NCBI RefSeq assembly: GCF_001870435.1
Contig: NZ_MDDR01000038.1
Location: 1-62,500 of the forward strand
Reading direction: 5' to 3'
Source of the DNA: Pseudomonas costantinii
GTDB taxonomy: Bacteria > Pseudomonadota > Gammaproteobacteria > Pseudomonadales > Pseudomonadaceae
Length of the DNA stretch: 62,500 nucleotides
Shown here: one piece after another, positions 57,103 to 62,500 of the stretch
Numbering within the stretch: the first letter of the stretch is position 1
How the letters are laid out: each line of letters begins with the position of its first letter
The notes under the pieces: model-generated
Database searches by the model: none
The model's input: the letters and a program-made list of their open reading frames with translations, nothing else
Told to the model about the DNA's origin: nothing
Position numbers and translations under genes: made by a program

Positions 57103-58497
57103 TCAAAGCGGTTCCAGTGTGTCGCTTTCCGGCGCGCGGTTTGCGGCAGCGCTGGTTGCTTTGGCTTCCGGTAATAACAGGCACAACACGATGGCGGTCA
57201 GACCGCCGCTGGTGATGGCCGAGTCGAACAGGTTCTGCACCAGGGTTGGCATCAAGTGCAGCAGGTTCGGTTGCGCGGCGATGCCCAGGCCGACGCCGAA
57301 CGAGGTGGCGATGATCAGCATGCTGCGTCGGTCCAGCGGCGCCTGGGCGAGAATGCGCACACCGGCGGCGGCCACACTGCCGAACATCACCAAGGTGGCG
57401 CCACCCAACACCGGCTTGGGGATTTGCTGCAGCACTGCACCAATCAGCGGAAACAAACCGAGGCAAAACAGCACCACGCCTATATAGAGGCCAACGTAAC
57501 GACTCGCCACGCCGGTGAGTTGGATCACACCGTTGTTCTGCGCGAAGGTGGTGTTGGGGAAGGCGCTGAAGGTCGCGGCAATCATGCAACTGACGCCATC
57601 ACCGAGTACGCCGCCTTTGAGTCGGCTTATATAGGAGGGCCCGCTGATGGGTTGGCGGGCAATCATGCAGTTGGCGGTGAGGTCGCCGACGGTTTCGATA
57701 CTGCTGATCAGGTAAATCAGCGCGATGGGTAGGAAGGCGCTCCAGTCGAAGTTGAAACCGAAGCGAAAGGGGATCGGCATGCTGATCAACGGCAAATCAG
57801 GCAGGGCTTGGGGCACCAGTTTCCCGCTGAACCACGCCGCGAGGCTGCCAAGGCCCAGCCCGATGATGATGGCCGAGAGCCGTACCCACGGGGTGTTCGA
57901 GCGGTTGAGCAGGATGATCGTCAGCACCACGAACAGGCCCAGTGCCAAGTTGGTGGGAGCGCCGAAGTCGGGTGCGTTGAAACCGCCACCGAGGTCGGTG
58001 ATGCCGACTTTGATCAGGCTGATACCGATCAGCGTGATGACAATTCCGGTCACCAGCGGCGTGATCACCCGGCGCAATTGGCCGATAAAACGGCTGAGCA
58101 CTATCTGCACCGCCGCGCCGAAGAAACACACGCCAAAGATCATCGCCATGATGTCTTCCGGGCTACCACCGCGTTGCTTCACCAGGAACCCCGCCGACAG
58201 CACTGCGCCGAGAAACGCAAAGCTGGTGCCCTGCAGGCAGATCATCCCCGCACCGATGCCAAATGGCCTACGTGCTTGGATGAATGTACCGACACCGGAA
58301 ACCATCAGCGCCATGCTGATCAGGTAGGGCAGATGGGCAGTGAGGCCCAGAGTGGAGCCGATGATCAGAGGTGGCGTGATGATGCCGACGAAGGCCGCCA
58401 GCACATGTTGCAGGGCGGCCAGTATGGCGGGCAGGGGTTTTGGGCGGTCGTTGAGGCCGTAGATGAGGTCATTGGGGCTGGACGATTCTGGTGGCAT
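57103..58497 (-). CDS. Nucleobase:cation symporter-2 (NCS2/UraA family) permease
   Basis: About 464 aa, with some 14 membrane segments. The NCS2 signature is in the C-terminal half (about residues 300-400 region: SRIETVGDLTA-type, TFAQNNGVIQLTGVASRYVG, VLGGATLVMFGSVAAAGV). RutG/UraA-like proteins carry uracil or xanthine; a RutR-like gene lies downstream. ATG 58497 (MPPESSS) is preferred. A TTG at 58575 would extend the N-terminus by 26 residues without clear support. Same strand as the LysR gene 88 nt upstream. Confidence 0.9.
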   Translation of the reverse strand: MPPESSSPNDLIYGLNDRPKPLPAILAALQHVLAAFVGIITPPLIIGSTLGLTAHLPYLISMALMVSGVGTFIQARRPFGIGAGMICLQGTSFAFLGAVLSAGFLVKQRGGSPEDIMAMIFGVCFFGAAVQIVLSRFIGQLRRVITPLVTGIVITLIGISLIKVGITDLGGGFNAPDFGAPTNLALGLFVVLTIILLNRSNTPWVRLSAIIIGLGLGSLAAWFSGKLVPQALPDLPLISMPIPFRFGFNFDWSAFLPIALIYLISSIETVGDLTANCMIARQPISGPSYISRLKGGVLGDGVSCMIAATFSAFPNTTFAQNNGVIQLTGVASRYVGLYIGVVLFCLGLFPLIGAVLQQIPKPVLGGATLVMFGSVAAAGVRILAQAPLDRRSMLIIATSFGVGLGIAAQPNLLHLMPTLVQNLFDSAITSGGLTAIVLCLLLPEAKATSAAANRAPESDTLEPL

Positions 58498-58585
58498 GGC
58501 GGGCAAACTCAAGGCGGACGGTTCAAGGTCCTTGGTCTCTTGCAAAAAGCTGTCCAGTTGCTCAGCTTTTAACAAGAGGCCCGAG

Positions 58586-59506
58586 TTAGCGCGTTGCTGC
58601 GAGACTTTCGAGGAAGCTTTCCAGCACCAAATGAGGGCGACGCCCTTTGCGCGTGACCGATGCGAGGCTCAAATCGTAAAAGCGTGTAGCCGGTTTCAGC
58701 GCGCGCAGTCGGCCTTGTTGCACCCACAGGCTGGCGTAGTGATCGGGCAGGTAGCCGATGTAGCGGCCGGTGAGGATCAGGAACGCCATGCCTTCGCGGT
58801 CCGAGGCGCTGGCGGTGCAGTTGAGGGCCTGGTAATGGGCCTGGATTTCAGCGGGCAGGCGGAAGGTGGGGGCGATGGCGTCCTGGCCGTCGATGCGTGG
58901 GTCGTCCAACTGCTTGTCGTCGGCGTAAAACAGCGGGTGACCGACCGCGCAATAGAGCAGCGAGCGTTCGCTGTACAGCGGCTGGTATTCCAGGCCTGAC
59001 AGCGCGCTGGCCTGGGGCACCACGCCGACATGCAGGCGGCCGTCGAGTACACCTTGCTCCACTTCGTTGGGGGCGATCATGCGGATCTGAATCTGCACGT
59101 CGGGGCCGCGTTCCTTCAACTGCGCCAGGGCATGGGTGATGCGCATATGGGGCAGGGTGACGAGGTTGTCGGTGAGGCCAATGATCAACTCGCCGCGCAA
59201 ATGCTGGTGCAGGCCATTGACCTCAGTGCGAAAGCTTTCCAGAGCACTTAATAGTTGCAGCGCCGATTGATAGACCTCACGGCCTTCTTCGGTCAGGGAG
59301 AACCCGGCACGGCCACGTTGGCAGAGTCTGAGTCCTAACCGCTGCTCCAGGTCGCTCATTTGCTGGCTGATCGCAGAGCGGCCGATGCCGAGTACTGTCT
59401 CCGCTGCCGAGAAGCCGCCGCACTCCACCACGCTGCGAAAGATACGCAGCAGGCGTATATCGAAGTCACTGACTTGTGCCAGGGGATCGGGTCGACGGCT
59501 GCTCAT
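58586..59506 (-). CDS. bauR: LysR-family activator, probably BauR
   Basis: 306 aa. HTH (LRIFRSVVECGGFSAAETVLGIGRSAISQQMSDLEQ) and substrate-binding domain (ELIIGLTDNLVTLPHMRI; PDHYASLWVQ). Divergent from bauA by 125 nt, matching PA0133/PA0132, where BauR activates bauABCD with beta-alanine. Followed on its strand by the NCS2 permease, so one regulator may set up both uptake and catabolism. Confidence 0.87.
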   Translation of the reverse strand: MSSRRPDPLAQVSDFDIRLLRIFRSVVECGGFSAAETVLGIGRSAISQQMSDLEQRLGLRLCQRGRAGFSLTEEGREVYQSALQLLSALESFRTEVNGLHQHLRGELIIGLTDNLVTLPHMRITHALAQLKERGPDVQIQIRMIAPNEVEQGVLDGRLHVGVVPQASALSGLEYQPLYSERSLLYCAVGHPLFYADDKQLDDPRIDGQDAIAPTFRLPAEIQAHYQALNCTASASDREGMAFLILTGRYIGYLPDHYASLWVQQGRLRALKPATRFYDLSLASVTRKGRRPHLVLESFLESLAATR

Positions 59507-59631
59507 AGTTTAGTGAAGGCCTGACTGAAGGTTAGAAGAGTTGAATTTCACCGACTTTATCGCCGTGGCAATTTAGCTGCAACAACGCTTTTCAATCCCG
59601 ACGCTGCCTTTTGCCTTGCGAGGTTTTGCTG

Positions 59632-60981
59632 ATGAACATGCCCGAAAACGCCCCTTCGTCCCTGGCCAGCCAACTGAAGTTGGACGCTCACTGGATGCCT
59701 TACACCGCCAACCGTAACTTCCAACGTGACCCGCGCCTGATCGTGGCCGCCGAAGGTAGCTGGTTGATTGATGATAAGGGGCGCAAGGTCTACGACTCGT
59801 TGTCTGGCCTGTGGACCTGTGGCGCCGGGCATACTCGTAAAGAAATCCAGGAAGCGGTGTCCAAACAACTGGGCACCCTGGACTACTCCCCGGGCTTTCA
59901 ATACGGCCATCCGCTGTCGTTCCAGTTGGCGGAAAAGATCACCGACCTGACTCCGGGCAACCTGAATCACGTGTTCTTCACCGACTCCGGTTCCGAGTGT
60001 GCCGATACCGCGGTGAAAATGGTGCGCGCCTACTGGCGCCTGAAAGGCCAAGCCACCAAAACCAAGATGATCGGCCGCGCCCGTGGTTATCACGGTGTGA
60101 ACATCGCCGGTACCAGCCTGGGTGGTGTGAACGGCAACCGTAAGATTTTTGGTCAGGCGATGATGGATGTTGACCATCTGCCGCACACCCTGCTGGCGAG
60201 CAATGCTTTCTCCCGCGGAATGCCGGAGCTGGGCGGTATCGCTTTGGCCGATGAGTTGCTCAAGCTGATTGAACTGCATGACGCGTCGAACATTGCGGCG
60301 GTGTTTGTCGAGCCGATGGCGGGTTCTGCTGGCGTGCTGGTACCACCACAGGGTTACCTCAAGCGTCTGCGTGAGATCTGCGACCAGCACAATATCCTGT
60401 TGGTGTTCGACGAAGTGATCACCGGTTTCGGTCGTACCGGCTCGATGTTCGGTGCCGACAGCTTTGGCGTGACCCCGGACCTGATGTGCATCGCCAAGCA
60501 AGTCACCAACGGTGCGATCCCGATGGGTGCGGTGATTGCCAGCAGCGAGATCTATCAGACCTTCATGAACCAGGCGACGCCTGAGTACGCAGTGGAGTTC
60601 CCCCACGGCTACACCTACTCGGCACACCCGGTAGCGTGCGCGGCTGGCCTGGCGGCATTGGACCTGTTGCAGAAGGAAAACCTGGTACAGAGCGTCGCCG
60701 AAGTCGCGCCGCACTTTGAGAATGCGTTGCACGGTTTGAAGGGCAGCAAGAACGTAATCGACATTCGTAACTACGGCCTGGCCGGTGCGATCCAGATTGC
60801 CCCGCGAGACGGTGATGCCATCGTGCGTCCATTTGAGGCTGGCATGGCCTTGTGGAAAGCTGGTTTCTACGTGCGCTTTGGCGGTGACACCTTGCAGTTC
60901 GGGCCAACGTTCAACAGCAAGCCGCAGGACCTGGATCGCTTGTTCGATGCGGTCGGCGAAGTGCTGAACAAGATCGACTGA
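59632..60981 (+). CDS. bauA: Beta-alanine:pyruvate (omega-amino acid) transaminase
   Basis: Moves the amino group of beta-alanine to pyruvate, giving malonate semialdehyde and alanine. A class III PLP aminotransferase of 449 aa: FFTDSGSECADTAVKMVRA, LLVFDEVITGFGRTGSMFG, and PLP Lys in CIAKQVTNGAIPMGAV. ATG 59632 follows GAGGTTTTGCTG. The downstream CoA-acylating dehydrogenase takes its product; LysR is divergent. Confidence 0.95.
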   Translation: MNMPENAPSSLASQLKLDAHWMPYTANRNFQRDPRLIVAAEGSWLIDDKGRKVYDSLSGLWTCGAGHTRKEIQEAVSKQLGTLDYSPGFQYGHPLSFQLAEKITDLTPGNLNHVFFTDSGSECADTAVKMVRAYWRLKGQATKTKMIGRARGYHGVNIAGTSLGGVNGNRKIFGQAMMDVDHLPHTLLASNAFSRGMPELGGIALADELLKLIELHDASNIAAVFVEPMAGSAGVLVPPQGYLKRLREICDQHNILLVFDEVITGFGRTGSMFGADSFGVTPDLMCIAKQVTNGAIPMGAVIASSEIYQTFMNQATPEYAVEFPHGYTYSAHPVACAAGLAALDLLQKENLVQSVAEVAPHFENALHGLKGSKNVIDIRNYGLAGAIQIAPRDGDAIVRPFEAGMALWKAGFYVRFGGDTLQFGPTFNSKPQDLDRLFDAVGEVLNKID

Positions 60982-61020
60982 TTTCTCCTTCTATATAGAA
61001 CAATTTTCCAGGAGCCCTGC

Positions 61021-62500
61021 ATGAGCCTCATCCAGCATTTGATCAATGGCCAGATGGTCAGCGACACCGGCCGTAGTGCCGACGTATACAACCCGTCCAC
61101 CGGCCAGGTGATTCACCAGGTGCCGTTGGCCAGCCGTGAAACCATTCAAAGCGCGATCGACTCGGCCAAGGCCGCTTTCCCGGCTTGGCGCAATACCCCG
61201 CCGGCAAAGCGTGCTCAGGTGATGTTTCGTTTCAAGCAATTGCTGGAGCAGAACGAAGCCCGTATCTCGCAGTTGATCAGCGAAGAGCATGGCAAGACCC
61301 TGGAAGACGCGGCTGGCGAGTTGAAGCGTGGGATCGAGAACGTCGAGTACGCGTGCTCGGCGCCGGAGATTCTCAAGGGCGAATACAGCCGTAACGTTGG
61401 GCCGAATATTGATGCGTGGTCGGACTTCCAGCCGCTGGGCGTGGTGGCCGGTATTACCCCGTTCAACTTTCCGGCGATGGTGCCGTTGTGGATGTACCCG
61501 TTGGCGATCGTCTGCGGTAACTGTTTCATTCTGAAACCTTCTGAGCGTGACCCGAGCTCGACGCTGCTGATCGCGCAGTTGTTGCAGGAAGCGGGTCTGC
61601 CTAAAGGTGTACTGAGCGTAGTGCACGGCGACAAGGGTGCGGTGGATGCACTGATCGAAGCGCCTGAAGTGAAAGCACTGAGTTTTGTAGGCTCGACGCC
61701 GATTGCCGAGTACATCTATTCCGAGGCGACCAAGCGCGGTAAGCGCGTGCAGGCGCTGGGTGGTGCGAAGAACCATGCGGTACTGATGCCGGATGCGGAC
61801 TTGGATAACGCGGTCAGTGCCTTGATGGGCGCGGCGTATGGTTCTTGCGGCGAGCGTTGCATGGCGATCTCGGTGGCGGTGTGCGTGGGTGATCAGGTGG
61901 CGGATGCGTTGATCGCCAAGTTGGTTCCGCAGATCAAGGCGTTGAAGATCGGTGCGGGCACGTCTTGCGGTCTGGATATGGGGCCGTTGGTGACGGGGCA
62001 GGCGCGGGATAAGGTCAGTGGTTATATAGAAGACGGTGTTTCTTCGGGCGCCGAGTTGGTAGTGGATGGTCGTGGGTTGAGTGTTGCTGGCCATGAAGAA
62101 GGTTTCTTCCTGGGTGGTAGCCTGTTTGATCGTGTGACGCCTGAGATGCGTATCTATAAAGAAGAGATCTTTGGGCCGGTGCTCTGTGTGGTACGGGTGG
62201 ATAGCCTGGAAGCGGCGATGCAACTGATCAACGATCACGAATACGGCAACGGCACCTGCATCTTTACCCGTGATGGGGAAGCGGCGCGTCTGTTCTGTGA
62301 CGAGATTGAAGTAGGCATGGTGGGGGTTAACGTTCCACTGCCGGTGCCGGTGGCGTATCACAGCTTTGGTGGCTGGAAGCGTTCGTTGTTTGGCGACTTG
62401 CATGCCTATGGGCCGGATGGGGTGCGTTTCTACACGCGTCGTAAGGCGATCACCCAGCGTTGGCCGCAACGGGCCAGCCATGAAGCGTCGCAGTTTGCTT
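61021..62500 (+). CDS. bauC: CoA-acylating (methyl)malonate-semialdehyde dehydrogenase, 3' end beyond window
   Basis: Converts malonate semialdehyde to acetyl-CoA with CoA and NAD (or methylmalonate semialdehyde to propionyl-CoA). Clear aldehyde dehydrogenase features: PLGVVAGITPFNFPAMVPLW, LSFVGSTPIAEYIY, catalytic Cys in YGSCGERCMAISVAV, and FGGWKRSLFGDLHAYG near the C-terminus. ATG 61021 has AGGAGCC upstream. The frame stays open to the last base, giving 493 codons, and the sequence around QRASHEASQFA is where relatives are within a few residues of the stop; only the end is missing. Named bauC by synteny with PA0130; mmsA is an alternative. Confidence 0.93.
   Translation, partial: MSLIQHLINGQMVSDTGRSADVYNPSTGQVIHQVPLASRETIQSAIDSAKAAFPAWRNTPPAKRAQVMFRFKQLLEQNEARISQLISEEHGKTLEDAAGELKRGIENVEYACSAPEILKGEYSRNVGPNIDAWSDFQPLGVVAGITPFNFPAMVPLWMYPLAIVCGNCFILKPSERDPSSTLLIAQLLQEAGLPKGVLSVVHGDKGAVDALIEAPEVKALSFVGSTPIAEYIYSEATKRGKRVQALGGAKNHAVLMPDADLDNAVSALMGAAYGSCGERCMAISVAVCVGDQVADALIAKLVPQIKALKIGAGTSCGLDMGPLVTGQARDKVSGYIEDGVSSGAELVVDGRGLSVAGHEEGFFLGGSLFDRVTPEMRIYKEEIFGPVLCVVRVDSLEAAMQLINDHEYGNGTCIFTRDGEAARLFCDEIEVGMVGVNVPLPVPVAYHSFGGWKRSLFGDLHAYGPDGVRFYTRRKAITQRWPQRASHEASQFA

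Noticed and set aside
1..62500. tRNA, rRNA, prophage or insertion sequence
   Set aside because: No cloverleaf, rRNA segment, integrase, transposase or phage structural gene was seen on reading through.

Overview
The window is chromosomal DNA of a Pseudomonas of the P. fluorescens group. The evidence is gene content and order: speA, sui1, NUDIX, DUF2333, gcbA, ctpL, aroQ, accB, accC follows the PA4839-PA4848 block of P. aeruginosa, and the right end matches the PA0130-PA0148 block (bauC, bauA, bauR, 8-oxoguanine deaminase, adenine deaminase). High GC, GC-biased third positions and intergenic REP/REPIN palindromes of the 'tgtgggagcgggc' and 'gttcccacgctc' types fit as well. I saw no tRNA, rRNA, CRISPR array, prophage or insertion sequence.

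Layout. 1-540: a gene-free, palindrome-rich repeat and the accC terminator. 541-9303: fatty acid and shikimate genes (accC, accB, aroQ), a CtpL-like chemoreceptor, a GcbA-like diguanylate cyclase, DUF2333, NUDIX and SUI1. 9447-16428: speA, a lipoprotein hydrolase, a MATE exporter, MazG-like and CmoM-like proteins, and two DUF4136 lipoproteins. 16676-31691: a complete Tad (Flp) pilus locus with its PprA/PprB two-component system, the FppA prepilin peptidase, TadE/TadG, DUF3613, TadD-C-B-A-Z, RcpA, RcpC, the Flp pilin and a single-domain receiver. 31753-35267: a two-partner-secretion outer-membrane transporter with no classical TpsA next to it, beside a Gly-Thr repeat lipoprotein. 35570-39164: a MaoC hydratase, long FabG and thiolase set. 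40308-43827: copper homeostasis (cueR, copA, copZ). 43915-50142: MFS exporters, an oxidoreductase, a monooxygenase and regulators. 50274-53947: two purine-base deaminases flanking a ChaA-type antiporter. 54133-62500: SDR/MerR, an IMPACT protein, then a nucleobase/beta-alanine catabolic cluster (TetR, permease, LysR/BauR, BauA, BauC) running off the right edge.

The most distinctive region is 16676-35267. The Tad locus lies directly beside the TpsB-like transporter and a lipoprotein with about 16 GGGT units followed by diverged internal repeats. My working idea, an inference, is a surface-adhesion module made of a Tad pilus plus a repeat lipoprotein and outer-membrane transporter, possibly sharing PprAB control. 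The other locally coherent system is uptake of a nucleobase (probably uracil) linked to beta-alanine degradation to acetyl-CoA at the right end.
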